Shown piece by piece: positions 27,203 through 36,187 of a stretch of 64,000 bases of DNA. The notes under the pieces were generated by a model that was given only the letters and a program-made list of their open reading frames with translations, ran no database searches and had not been told where the DNA came from. The translations under genes were made by a program, and so were the position numbers. Source of the DNA: Bacillota bacterium (GTDB taxonomy: Bacteria; Bacillota; SHA-98; UBA4971); the NCBI GenBank assembly GCA_024653485.1, contig JANLFY010000004.1, positions 62,001-126,000 of the forward strand, written 5' to 3'. The first letter of the stretch is position 1. Each line of letters starts with the position of its first letter.

Positions 27203-28176
27203 ATGGGTGAGACACAGGCAGGAATCCCCTTGTGTACCCCAGGGCCTGGTGTGCAAGGGCCCGATGTCCGGGGGCATGGCGTCGTCGAGGCGCTTGCCGT
27301 CCGGCGTACGCTCTCCAGTGAAGACCCTCGATAGCTTGACCTCCCGCAGTCCGGTGCAAGTCCCGTGTCATGTCCTTCTCATAGTCGTGCGGAGTCTTTC
27401 ACCTCTCGTTTCCTTCTTGAGCACCGAGTCCACCACATTCGTACTCCGTCCGCACTAGAACTCCACGTTCTCCAAGACAGGGTGTTATGTTTTCGGACAA
27501 CTGTGCGTATTAGTGTACAAACGCGCTTTTGGTACGTGCCGATAGATCTGGTACTGAGAATGGTACTGCGTCCGTGACCTGTGGTGTGCGACAATATGCA
27601 CATGGCGAGAGCGGGACGTGTCGGGATATCGCGACATGTCTCCGATTGAGGACACTCGTCTAGGCGAGCGCCCGGCTTCTGTTCCATGAACCGGCAACGA
27701 TGCTCGCAAAGAGCATCGGATAGTCGTTTCCGGCGCCAAACTTTCGGACGACTATGGTATCGACCACGGAGGCGCTGCTTCGTGGAACTGAGACTCACTG
27801 GTATGGAGGAGGCCCGGGAGCGAAGTCGTGAGGAATCAAGAGGATTGTTAAGGTGAGCTTAAAGGGGGGGGTATGGTAGCTCAATGTGAGACAGACATAA
27901 TCAATGCGGTCCGTGAGGCCGGCGAGGAGAGAGCGGGCGGAGACCGGCGTCGCGTGGGGCGTGGTCCGTTGGTGGGGGACAACGGTCCGGGAGGCATCCT
28001 TGCGACTCGTGTGCCGCACGCCGGGACTGTCCGGTGGACCAGGCAGCGCGCTCCGAGGGAGAGGTGTGGTCTGCTGTGACGTCCCGCATGCAACCGCACT
28101 GCGCCTGCGCACATCGGCGCGCCGGCCACGATTCTTGCGACTTTCGAAGCGCTTTCACAGGCGGGGTGATGCGTCA
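27203..28176. other. Gene-poor region with reduced GC and a possible gene remnant
   Basis: No intact gene can be supported in this 974-base stretch. Composition is lower in GC at about 27400-27880. A run of nine G lies at 27864-27872, just before ATG 27873. The short frame from that ATG (27873-28079) begins [17 protein letters not shown], which recalls the N-terminus of RnfC/SLBB electron-transfer proteins (AVREAGVVGAGGAG) but loses similarity at once. It may be a decayed fragment or chance. The region could hold the control sequences of the hydrogenase-like regulator that follows. Confidence 0.35.
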
Positions 28177-30723
28177 TTGAGCGCTATTGCCATAGAAGAG
28201 AGCAGGTGTAGAAAGTGCTATGCGTGCATAAGGGCATGTCCCGTCAAGGCCACGAAGGTTGAGGACGGCCTCTTGAGAGTGATCGATGACATGTGTATCG
28301 CGTGCGGGGAATGCCTCGAGGCATGCGGCACGGGGGCGCGGCGCGGCGAGGACTTCATTGGTTCGATCGATACGTTCTTGGCGGAGGGGAGGGCCGTCGC
28401 ACTGCTGGATCCATCGTTCCCAGCGGCGTTCCCCACGGTCTCGGCGGGTCACGTGGTGGCGGGCCTGGCGGCTCTCGGGTTCTCGGAGGTGCGAGATACC
28501 TCGCTGGCCACGGTGCGCGTGGCTCAGGCGTACAGGGCTTTGCTGCGTTCTTGCGCGCGGGATGAGACGGACCGCACGGACTGGGTTGGGACCAGTCAGG
28601 GACGTCCTGTCCTTTCCTCGTTATCGGATCTGGCTCCGCGGCCAACCCAGGGGCCCGACTCTGGCTCGGGCTTGGCCTCGGGTTCGAGAGCGGGCGAGGA
28701 CTCCTTCATGCCGTTCGGGCGTCCTCTCGTCGTTCCGGCCATAAGTTCATCGTGCCCTGCTGTCGTGCGCCTGGTGGAGAGGCACTACCCTGACCTCGTG
28801 GGGAACCTCGTGCCGATGGCCTCGCCCCCGGTCGTGGCGGCGCGCGCCATACGAGCAGAAGTCAGAGCGGGTTGCGGCACCGGACCAGGCACGCGTTCCG
28901 AAGGCCACGGTCGCACAGACGCCGCGTTGCCACCAACCGACCGGGACACAAGGATCGTGTATGTAGGTCCATGCCTCGCCCGAAAGGCGGAAGTCTCCGA
29001 CCTCGGCATTGCGTCAGGGATCGATGCGGTCCTGACGTTCGACGAGCTCGCTGCGGTGTTCGAGGAGAGAGACATAGTCCTTCGGGACCTCGCCCCACGC
29101 GCGCCTGACGGCACCGTTGCCCCGAGAGGTCGGTACACGGCTTTCGCCGGCGGGCTCTCGTGGTTGATGGGAATCTCGAAAGGACTAGCTGATGAAGACC
29201 TCGTGATCGCGGCGGGCAAGTCGCGATGCATTGAGGTCATGAGCGACCTTGCGCGGGGCGTGCTGACCTCCACGTTCGTGGACGCATCGATGTGCCGCGG
29301 ATGTTTAGACGCGCCCGCGCTGCGCAGACTCTCGTCGATCTCCGTACGCAAGAGGGTGTGCCGGGTCTTCGCCTCACATGGTGGCGGTCCTGACGCGCCC
29401 GACCCTTCATCGAGCGGGGTCGACGATGCGGCCGCAGCCGGGGACGAACACGGCGCGGGTCGCCCGTTTGACGCCGCCGGCGGGACGGAGCTCGACGCCC
29501 GCGATCTCGGACGCGACTTCAAGCCGGGTGGGGTGAGGTTGCCGATACCGAGCGAGTCAGAGATAGCTGAGATTCTTGCGTTCGCCGGAAGGCTGTCGCC
29601 TCAGGACCACCTGGATTGCGGAATGTGCGGGTACCCAACCTGCAGGGCGTTCGCTATTGCCGTCTATCAGAACATGGCACGCTCTGATATGTGCCTGCAG
29701 TACCTCGTTGAGAGGCTCAAGGACAAGGTCCAGCACATGAAGGCCGAGCTGGTGTCGGTGAGGACGTCGTCCTTCGACGACATTTACGGCGCGAGCCGCC
29801 AGATGACTGTGGCAAAGGACCTCGCCGAAAGGGCGGCAAGAAGCGGGTCCACCGTGCTCCTGCTGGGGGAGAGCGGCGTCGGCAAGGAAGTATTCGCCAG
29901 GGCGATCCACGCCGCAAGCTCACGCCAGGGCGGGCCATTCGTGAGCGTGAACTGCGCTGCTATCCCCGACAGCCTCATGGAGTCGGAGCTCTTCGGCTAC
30001 ACGGATGGCGCGTTCACGGGAGCTACCAAGGGCGGCAAGCCCGGCAAGTTCGAGTTGGCGTCGGGGGGAACCATCTTCTTGGACGAGATCGGCGACATGT
30101 CCCTTCAGCTCCAGGCGAAGCTGCTGCGCGTGCTGCAGACTCATAAGGTGGAGCGCGTCGGCGGGACCCGCGAGATCGATGTGGACGTGCGTGTCATGGC
30201 TGCCACAAACAAAGACCTCGAAGCGATGGTGGGGCAAGGGACGTTCCGGTTGGACCTGTACTACCGTCTCAATGTGGTAACCATCCGCATACCGCCTCTG
30301 CGGGAGCGAATAGAGGACATACCGCTGATAATCAGCAGGTCGCTGGCAAAGCTGTCGGCACGCTGTCCCACGAGAGTCACGTCGGTGTCACCCGAGGCTC
30401 TTCGGATCTTGCTCGACTACTCCTGGCCCGGCAATGTAAGGGAGCTGGAGAACGTCCTCGAGAGGGCGCTCAACCTAGCGGATGGCGAAGTCATTGACGT
30501 GGAGCATCTGCCCGGGCACGTCGTGAGCGCTAGCAGGAGGCCTGGCCGTCTGTCCATGCGACTTGCGGGCGAAGCCCTCGACGACGTCATCTCCAGGGCG
30601 GAGCAGGAGGCGATAGTCGAGGCGCTCCGGGCAACGGACAACAACAGAAGCCTTGCGGCTAAGAAGTTGGGCATCTCGCGGTCGGCCTTCTACGAGAAGC
30701 TGCGCAAGTATAACATGGTGTAG
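28177..30723 (+). CDS. Ferredoxin / [FeFe]-hydrogenase-like / sigma-54 activator fusion regulator
   Basis: An 848-residue fusion. Residues 11-50 carry two 4Fe-4S ferredoxin motifs ([23 protein letters not shown]). Residues 65-390 match the [FeFe]-hydrogenase large-subunit C-terminal domain, with H-cluster-type cysteines in SSSCPAVV (about 190), [11 protein letters not shown] (about 265) and MCRGC (about 372). The last is CxxC, not the catalytic CxxxC. A PF04060 FeS domain follows ([14 protein letters not shown], about 480), then an AAA+ sigma-54 domain (GESGVGKE about 565, [14 protein letters not shown]) and a Fis-type helix-turn-helix. It probably senses H2 or redox state and directly activates sigma-54 promoters. 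TTG 28177 is chosen because GGGGTGA lies upstream and the ferredoxin motif starts ten residues in. Confidence 0.87.
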   Translation: MSAIAIEESRCRKCYACIRACPVKATKVEDGLLRVIDDMCIACGECLEACGTGARRGEDFIGSIDTFLAEGRAVALLDPSFPAAFPTVSAGHVVAGLAALGFSEVRDTSLATVRVAQAYRALLRSCARDETDRTDWVGTSQGRPVLSSLSDLAPRPTQGPDSGSGLASGSRAGEDSFMPFGRPLVVPAISSSCPAVVRLVERHYPDLVGNLVPMASPPVVAARAIRAEVRAGCGTGPGTRSEGHGRTDAALPPTDRDTRIVYVGPCLARKAEVSDLGIASGIDAVLTFDELAAVFEERDIVLRDLAPRAPDGTVAPRGRYTAFAGGLSWLMGISKGLADEDLVIAAGKSRCIEVMSDLARGVLTSTFVDASMCRGCLDAPALRRLSSISVRKRVCRVFASHGGGPDAPDPSSSGVDDAAAAGDEHGAGRPFDAAGGTELDARDLGRDFKPGGVRLPIPSESEIAEILAFAGRLSPQDHLDCGMCGYPTCRAFAIAVYQNMARSDMCLQYLVERLKDKVQHMKAELVSVRTSSFDDIYGASRQMTVAKDLAERAARSGSTVLLLGESGVGKEVFARAIHAASSRQGGPFVSVNCAAIPDSLMESELFGYTDGAFTGATKGGKPGKFELASGGTIFLDEIGDMSLQLQAKLLRVLQTHKVERVGGTREIDVDVRVMAATNKDLEAMVGQGTFRLDLYYRLNVVTIRIPPLRERIEDIPLIISRSLAKLSARCPTRVTSVSPEALRILLDYSWPGNVRELENVLERALNLADGEVIDVEHLPGHVVSASRRPGRLSMRLAGEALDDVISRAEQEAIVEALRATDNNRSLAAKKLGISRSAFYEKLRKYNMV

Positions 30724-30801
30724 TGCCTACCGCTTCCCCGCCGAGCGTGCGCGCTGCCGGGTCCAACGGGAGGTGGCTGCTGCTGCGGAGGAGGAGTCGC
30801 G

Positions 30802-33714
30802 CTAAGGCCTAGGATCGCCCAATACCACGAAGGGCGCCCAGTAGTACGGATGAGGGGCGCGGCGTCTCATGCGCATCGCCGCGCTCCTCAGGGCCTCGGG
30901 CTTTGTCCGTCCGGCGAGCAGCGATCGGTAGAACTCCACCGCGAGGTCCACGGTGCTCTCGTCGTTAACCTTCCAAAGGCTTGCTACCAGTGACGATGCA
31001 CCTGCGAGGAACACCCCACGGGACAAGCCCAGGAGCTCATCGCCGCTTGACACGTACGCCACACCCGTCTGGCACGCCGACAGCATCACGAGGGCACACT
31101 CCATCCGCGTTTCGAAGATGTCCGAGGCCGAAAGAGAGCCGCTTGCGAGTCTGATGTGGGATCTCATGGGGTCCTCAGGATCGAAGACCGCGTGGCCCGC
31201 TATGTGGACTACGTCGAAGCCCGATGCATTTCGGGCGAGCGACTGTACCGTCGCGTCCTCGCCCAGTAAGAGCTGTGCGTTTCCGGTTCCGAAGAGCTCT
31301 GCGACCCTCTCACACTCGAGCTCCGCAAGCGGGGCGGCGTCGTCCTTCACACCGACTGCGAGGCACGTGCGGGCGGCGCGGCGGCCCTTTGCCCAGATGG
31401 CCGCGAGCGCCTTGAGACTTGGAGCGAGAGAGACCTCGTGGCTGTCTATCACGTACCTCCGTCCATCGTGCAGGACGTGGAACGGCACGTGGTGTAGGGG
31501 CCCGTGGGGTAGGATGAGAATGCGACGCTTTCCGGCTATGAGGCTTTCGACAGGGGCCATGAGAGCGTCGTAGAGGGCACGGGCATGGTCCTCGTATGAC
31601 TCGAGAAGCTTTCGCATGTGGCAAGAGACGAAGCTCCTCGGTGTGCTTTGCATGATCTCTATGTCGGTATACAGCCAGGCTATAAGGTCGTCGATGCGAG
31701 CTCTGTCGATTCCGACGGTCACGAGCTGCACTTCGGGCGGGCGGGTGCTCCCGCGGGACGCGCATCCATTGGACCTGGTGATGACGAAGACGAGGGCTTC
31801 GCTAGGTAGCAGGTAGAACTCGATGATGGCGTCGGCGACGTCTTCGTCCGAGAGAGCCCTGTCTGCGAACATCATCGGATCACTTGAGACTTCCAGTCCG
31901 AAGCGTTCGTCGTCACCGGCCCCCCGCAAGGGGCGCGGAGGATGAGGAGCGCTACCTGGCCGCCCATTCACTCTTGGCGAACCGTCGATAGCGACCCCAC
32001 TACGCGTGGCCAGCTTCAGCCAGTCCACGAAAGCTTGGCTCTTCGCCCTCTCCACTAGCGCAAGGGCATCAATCTTTCTGTCCAGCCTGCGCGCTAGGGA
32101 TACGGCCGCATCGTACACGCGAGTCTTGTCAAAGACGAAGCTGGTCTTGAGGCGGTCTTCGGAAAGAGACTGCCTCATCCGTTCGATCTCCCGAATAGAG
32201 CTCATGTAGAGATCGAGAGCGCGAGACGGGTCGCAAGCCTCGGCGGCTCGCGCAAGCCCGTAGAGCGCGGGGTAGGCAAGGTCCGGCACGTCCCGCGCCG
32301 CCGCGACGTCGAGGGCTTCCTGGCACGCTTCCCGGGCCTGGGCGAGATCACCGAGCTCGACGTGGCACAGCCCGAGGTAAAGGCTCGCCTGGGCCTTGTA
32401 GGTGTCTATGGACTCATCTTGTTGAAAGCGCGTTCGCGCCGAGGCGAAACGTTCGATCGCCTCGCGATGACGTCCGGTCTCGGCAAGGAGCCTTCCCTTG
32501 TAATACTCCACCCATCCCATCTTCTGGCGGACGTCAAGCCGTTCGAAAGCCTTCCCCGCACGGTCGAGGAGCTCGAGGGCTTCGTCCGTCCTACCGAGGC
32601 TCGCAAGGGCGATGCTCGCGTTCACATCTATAGTCGCCGCTTCCGTTTCCATCCCGGCTGAGGCTATCGCCGGCCTCGCCTTCTCGAAGAGCTTTAGGGC
32701 CTCGTCGGGCCGGTTTATCTTCCAGTAGACGAGCGCGCGATTGTTGTTCACGAAGGCCGCCTGGACGAGCATGCCGCTTTGGACGAGGTCGGCCTCCGCC
32801 CTCTCGTACCATTCCAGCGCGTTGTTGAACCTGTCCTGGTACCAGGACACCGTGCCCTTGGCCTTCGCCGCCCGGCCGCGCCATGCAAGGTCGCCACATT
32901 GCGTGAACGTCGCCAAGGCCTCGTCGGACAAGACGGCAGCTTCCGCAAACTCGCCACACGACATGAGAGACTCTGCCATCATCACCTTTACGCGCGCAAT
33001 TTCTCGATCGACGTACCGTGCATCACCGGCGTAGCCTGGCCCGCGCGGGACGCGGGCGAAGCTCGGGGAAGGATCGCTCACGAAGGCTCCTTGCGCCACG
33101 TCCGGAGGGCTTTGGGCGGCAGTGCGGTGGGTGGCGGCGTCAGACGCGGACTCTCCGATGAGGCGGTAATTCGCCAGGGCGTTCCTGAAATGGTGCAGAG
33201 CTTGGCGGAACTCCGTCTTCCTATGGTGCACCTCTCCCAGTGCCGCTTCGCACGCTGCGAGTCCGAGGAGCGCCAAGGCCCTCCCGGAGCTGTCAGTGTT
33301 GAGCGCGCCCTCATCCTGCGCGGCGGTGTCCTCGGGCGCGCCGGTGAGGTGGTACTCGGCCAGCGACTCCCATTGCTTGCGGGCGTCCTCAAGGACAGCC
33401 TCGGCTCCTTCGTGGTTGCTCAATAGGGACAGGGCCCTGCCCTCAGCCACCTTGAGCCAGAGCAGCCCGGCGGCGGCACCAGGGAGTAGTCGTGTCCAGG
33501 GTGTGCCTTTCCCGTCGGTCGTCGCCGGCATGTCCGAGAGGCCCTCGGGCAGAGCCTCGCGGGCCCCTCCCGATACCATTCCTGCGTTACCCTTCGGCGG
33601 GGGGCTCCCGATCGCTTGCCTGCAGCGTCCGACGGCGTCCAATGCGGCTTCGGCCTTGCCTTGATCCAGCAGGGTGAAGATCTGCAAGAGAGCCTCGGCG
33701 AGGCTTGCGTCCAC
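30802..33714 (-). CDS. TPR-CHAT caspase-like protease
   Basis: A 970-residue protein. About the first 180 residues are variable. Residues 190-530 contain a series of tetratricopeptide repeats (ALEWYERAEADLVQSGMLVQ, ALKLFEKARPAI, ALELLDRAGKAF, CHVELGDLAQAREACQEALD). Residues 690-970 form a CHAT domain (PF12770) with catalytic His in VVHIAGHAVF (about 838), Cys in MLSACQTGVA (about 879), and the terminal HPYYWAPFVVLGDP. CHAT domains are separase/caspase-like proteases, and TPR-CHAT proteins act in bacterial stress and conflict pathways. GTG start; GGGAGG ten bases upstream. It lies 57 bases after the zinc-finger gene and behind the ECF sigma gene, so the three probably form an operon. Confidence 0.88.
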   Translation of the reverse strand: MDASLAEALLQIFTLLDQGKAEAALDAVGRCRQAIGSPPPKGNAGMVSGGAREALPEGLSDMPATTDGKGTPWTRLLPGAAAGLLWLKVAEGRALSLLSNHEGAEAVLEDARKQWESLAEYHLTGAPEDTAAQDEGALNTDSSGRALALLGLAACEAALGEVHHRKTEFRQALHHFRNALANYRLIGESASDAATHRTAAQSPPDVAQGAFVSDPSPSFARVPRGPGYAGDARYVDREIARVKVMMAESLMSCGEFAEAAVLSDEALATFTQCGDLAWRGRAAKAKGTVSWYQDRFNNALEWYERAEADLVQSGMLVQAAFVNNNRALVYWKINRPDEALKLFEKARPAIASAGMETEAATIDVNASIALASLGRTDEALELLDRAGKAFERLDVRQKMGWVEYYKGRLLAETGRHREAIERFASARTRFQQDESIDTYKAQASLYLGLCHVELGDLAQAREACQEALDVAAARDVPDLAYPALYGLARAAEACDPSRALDLYMSSIREIERMRQSLSEDRLKTSFVFDKTRVYDAAVSLARRLDRKIDALALVERAKSQAFVDWLKLATRSGVAIDGSPRVNGRPGSAPHPPRPLRGAGDDERFGLEVSSDPMMFADRALSDEDVADAIIEFYLLPSEALVFVITRSNGCASRGSTRPPEVQLVTVGIDRARIDDLIAWLYTDIEIMQSTPRSFVSCHMRKLLESYEDHARALYDALMAPVESLIAGKRRILILPHGPLHHVPFHVLHDGRRYVIDSHEVSLAPSLKALAAIWAKGRRAARTCLAVGVKDDAAPLAELECERVAELFGTGNAQLLLGEDATVQSLARNASGFDVVHIAGHAVFDPEDPMRSHIRLASGSLSASDIFETRMECALVMLSACQTGVAYVSSGDELLGLSRGVFLAGASSLVASLWKVNDESTVDLAVEFYRSLLAGRTKPEALRSAAMRMRRRAPHPYYWAPFVVLGDPRP

Positions 33715-33771
33715 GGTGCTCGTGCCTCCCGGCTCGGCTTTGACGCGCTTCTCAGCCCGCTGCGGTTCGCA

Positions 33772-34410
33772 TCAGTGTGCCTTCACATCAACGCGGCATC
33801 TCGCGTCGCCCTTGTGGTTCTTCACGACTAGAGTATACGTGCCCGGTCGCAGCCCTCTGAACACGAATCGACCGAGGGTATCGGTGGTGGTCTGCTCGAC
33901 CAGGCTATCTTGAACGTCCAGGAGCTCCAGAGTGAGCCCTGAAAGATCCTCGCGCGATGCGTCGAAGACCTGGCCCCGCACGTCGTGTCCCCTGACGACG
34001 ACCTGTACTGTCCCGCCCGAAGGCAAGGGAGCGGATTCTGCTGAGCGAGTGGCGGTCTGAGGAACGAGGAAGCCCGGTCCGTACACGCGAAGCCGCCCAG
34101 CAGCGCGGCTTCTTGACACGCCTTGTGGGCGCCTCCCCACCCGTGAGCCTGTTTCCGCTCGTGCGTCGGCGCCGGCGGGGAATATGTCGAACGCCCTTTT
34201 CAGGACACGCTCAGGAACCTCCTCCCACACATCGTCCTCGCGGAGCGACGCGGCGAGCGCCTTCATGGCCTGGAGCTCTCTGCTGCACTTCTCGCAGCCG
34301 CCGGCCAGGTGCATGCGAGCTACAAGTCTCGACGGAGTCTCGGTCTCAGAGAGACCGAGAGCGTAATCAGCTATCTCCCTACGGGTGAGGCAACGCATTC
34401 TCAACACCAT
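33772..34410 (-). CDS. Anti-sigma-like zinc-finger protein with carboxypeptidase-regulatory-like domain
   Basis: A 212-residue soluble protein. The N-terminal 70 residues look like a zf-HC2/ZAS anti-sigma domain (REIADYALGLSETETPSRLV, HLAGGCEKCSRELQAMKALA). The His-Cys spacing is four residues instead of the usual three before CxxC. The C-terminal 80 residues form a carboxypeptidase-regulatory-like beta-sandwich (VRGHDVRGQVFDASRE, TTTDTLGRFVFRGLRPGTY). There is no transmembrane helix, so a membrane-tethered anti-sigma mechanism is unlikely. The position between an ECF sigma gene and a CHAT protease gene suggests it binds the sigma factor and relays a signal from, or is cut by, the protease; that is inference. 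Confidence 0.72.
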   Translation of the reverse strand: MVLRMRCLTRREIADYALGLSETETPSRLVARMHLAGGCEKCSRELQAMKALAASLREDDVWEEVPERVLKRAFDIFPAGADARAETGSRVGRRPQGVSRSRAAGRLRVYGPGFLVPQTATRSAESAPLPSGGTVQVVVRGHDVRGQVFDASREDLSGLTLELLDVQDSLVEQTTTDTLGRFVFRGLRPGTYTLVVKNHKGDARCRVDVKAH

Positions 34411-34529
34411 GCCCTTCCCAATGCTTACCTTACTGTCCTAGGCGAACGCCATCCGGGTCCCGATCCCTGCCTTGCGCCGGTCGCCGCTCGGCCGCTCGAA
34501 TGACGGCCTTCCGCCCCGGGAGGTGCCCA

Positions 34530-34549
34530 CCGCGGGCTGCTTCCCGCGG
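34530..34549 (-). other. GC-rich stem-loop between ECF sigma and anti-sigma genes
   Basis: CCGCGGG, a six-base CTGCTT loop, and CCCGCGG form a perfect 7-bp stem in the 163-base gap. No T-run follows in the direction of transcription. It may adjust the ratio of sigma factor to downstream proteins. Confidence 0.4.
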
Positions 34550-34573
34550 GTGAGCCGGGTCAGGCGCGTGCGT

Positions 34574-35179
34574 CTAGGTTACGGCACCCATGTTCACTAG
34601 CACCTGCCTGAGGCGCGCGAGCGATCGCGACGTCAGCGCGGCGGCCACTTTCTCGCTGCGACCCGTGAGTCTCGCAATCTCATTGTAGGGCAGGTCTTTG
34701 TAGAAGCGGAGGTAGAGCAGTTTGCGACTCTCCTCCGGAAGCCGGGCCAGGGCCTGCCTTACCGTGACCCTGTCGGCAAGTCTCGAGATCTCATCATCAA
34801 TGCGCGAGGCGGCTCGTCCGTCGACCGGCTCGTGCCCGTCCGTCCAAGCCTCGACCTGTCCAGACGGAATCTCAGGGCCGCCCGACCTGGCCTTCGCTCT
34901 CATCTGGTCGATGCAGACGCTCCTCGTGACCCTGGAGATCCACCTCTTGAAGCCGCCCGCTTCCTGTCGGTCGCAGCTTCGGTATTGCTCGAGACTCGTG
35001 TAGACTTTCGTGAACACCGCCTGAAATGCCTCTTCGGCCTCGTCAGCGGACATGTGAAAAGACCTGATGGCTATGGCGTACACGTACGAACCGTACCGGG
35101 TGACTAGAGTCTCCCACGCTTCGCGACGCCCTGCCAGACACATGGCCACGAGCTCATCGTCGGCGATGCTCCGGACCAA
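34574..35179 (-). CDS. ECF-type RNA polymerase sigma factor
   Basis: A 201-residue group 4 sigma factor. Region 2 is seen at about residues 22-100 (WETLVTRYGSYVYAIAIRSF, EAEEAFQAVFTKVYTSLEQY, FKRWISRVTRSVCIDQMR) and region 4 at 140-195 (ALARLPEESRKLLYLRFYKD, NEIARLTGRSEKVAAAL). The TTG start has GGGAGG eight bases upstream. It heads the putative operon with the zinc-finger protein and the TPR-CHAT protease. Such sigma factors usually control their own operon; I did not find a clear GGAAC/CGTC promoter for it on the minus strand. Confidence 0.9.
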   Translation of the reverse strand: MVRSIADDELVAMCLAGRREAWETLVTRYGSYVYAIAIRSFHMSADEAEEAFQAVFTKVYTSLEQYRSCDRQEAGGFKRWISRVTRSVCIDQMRAKARSGGPEIPSGQVEAWTDGHEPVDGRAASRIDDEISRLADRVTVRQALARLPEESRKLLYLRFYKDLPYNEIARLTGRSEKVAAALTSRSLARLRQVLVNMGAVT

Positions 35180-35481
35180 CTGGCTTCCCTCCCATCGGAA
35201 CGATTCGTCGACGCTTCGCGATTTCCTGCTATGTACCGTGGTCCATGGGAGGCGGCCTCACCGTCCGGACGTCCCGATCGCCGGACACGTGCGCTCTCCC
35301 ACACACCTTGGCAAACAGGTGCTAGCGCTCTGGAACGAGCCAAGTGGTTGACAAGCTGTACCGCGTGCCGGACACATGCTCCTTGCGCGAGGGCACGGCG
35401 CCCGGGCTGTGCCGGGACGTCTACGGCAGCGTACACGCAGGTAAACATGGTTTCGACCTCCGTCCACGGTCCCGCGCACTC

Positions 35482-35498
35482 TTGGCACGGCGATTGCG
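35482..35498 (+). promoter_or_regulatory. Near-consensus sigma-54 promoter upstream of the YezD-like gene
   Basis: TTGGCACG, four bases (GCGA), then TTGCG match the -24/-12 consensus YTGGCACG-N4-TTGCW at every position but the last. The expected transcript start is near 35509, about 80 bases before the YezD-like gene. Two sigma-54 activators are encoded in this window. I scanned both strands for other matches to the full pattern and saw none. Confidence 0.65.
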
Positions 35499-35515
35499 AA
35501 GGACGGGAGGAGGGG

Positions 35516-35556
35516 GTGGCTAGTCCACTGCGGTTCGCCCGACTTAACTAGCCCAC
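35516..35556 (+). other. Inverted repeat in the leader downstream of the sigma-54 promoter
   Basis: GTGGCTAGT (35516-35524) pairs with ACTAGCCCAC (35547-35556) with one bulged base, leaving a 22-base loop. It starts a few bases after the expected transcription start, so it would form at the 5' end of the mRNA or act as an operator. Confidence 0.4.
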
Positions 35557-35587
35557 ACGAGTTCCATCCTGACCGGTATGAGGCGGA

Positions 35588-35860
35588 GTGGAGCGGCAGG
35601 GGATGGTGCAGGGGATGGCAGCAGGTTGGATTGATGCCAACGAGCCGGATCGCCAGAAGAGGCTGTCTGCAGGCGGCGGCTCCGAGACAGGCGATGGTGG
35701 CACGGCGAGCGCGAAGTGGTGGGCGAGTGAGCTCGGCCGCGAGGCGCTGGACCAGATCGTCCGTGCCATAAGCAGTGTCTCGTACGGCCAGGTGGTCATC
35801 ATGGTCCAGGACGGCAAGGTGGTTCAGATAGACCGCACGGAGAAGGTCCGGCTGAGGTAG
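35588..35860 (+). CDS. yezD: YezD family protein (DUF2292)
   Basis: A protein of about 90 residues. The last 40 (ALDQIVRAISSVSYGQVVIM, then VQDGKVVQIDRTEKVRL) are a textbook YezD/DUF2292 domain. Its function is unknown; in Bacillota it often lies near sulfur-assimilation genes, but none is present here. The first 45 residues are low-complexity and the start is unsure: GTG 35588, ATG 35603 and ATG 35615 are all possible, none with an ideal ribosome site. A sigma-54 promoter lies upstream, which is unusual for this family. It is transcribed away from the ECF-CHAT operon. Confidence 0.8.
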   Translation: MERQGMVQGMAAGWIDANEPDRQKRLSAGGGSETGDGGTASAKWWASELGREALDQIVRAISSVSYGQVVIMVQDGKVVQIDRTEKVRLR

Positions 35861-36135
35861 GCACGCACGCGCGCTTTGGAGCATTGCCGCCGGTGGGGTT
35901 GGGCGTGGCGGAGGTCGAGGGCGTCAAGCGTCCGGCGCACCGCGCGCGGCTTCCCGGGCTTCCCGGCTCAGCACGTGGACAAGCCTCGTCTTCTCGAGAG
36001 CTGCGAGAGGCGCTGCATTCATCACCTTGGCGGTTTGGCGGGGCATGTGGAATTCGCTATCCGGCGGGAGGTGACCCATATCGAAGCCATCATACGGTTG
36101 AGGAGCGGGTAGCGTTGTCGAGGAGGACAAAGAGA

Positions 36136-36164
36136 GGTAATCGACCCCGACTAGGTCGATTATC
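36136..36164. promoter_or_regulatory. Inverted repeat before the giant surface-protein gene
   Basis: TAATCGACC (36138-36146), seven-base spacer, GGTCGATTA (36154-36162) form a perfect 9-bp dyad 26 bases before the start codon, extended by a G-T wobble and one G-C pair. It could be a repressor operator or a leader hairpin close to the ribosome site. The rest of 35861-36187 shows no supportable gene. Confidence 0.55.
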
Positions 36165-36187
36165 CGAAGAAGAAAGGGGAGAAGTAG

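Noticed and set aside
27330-27375. tRNA-like GGTGCAAGTCCCG sequence
   Set aside because: It resembles a T-arm only at a few bases; no acceptor stem, D-arm or anticodon arm can be folded around it.
27379-27798. Minus-strand frame of 139 codons rich in Arg and Lys
   Set aside because: No family motif, no ribosome site of note, and composition typical of non-coding frames.
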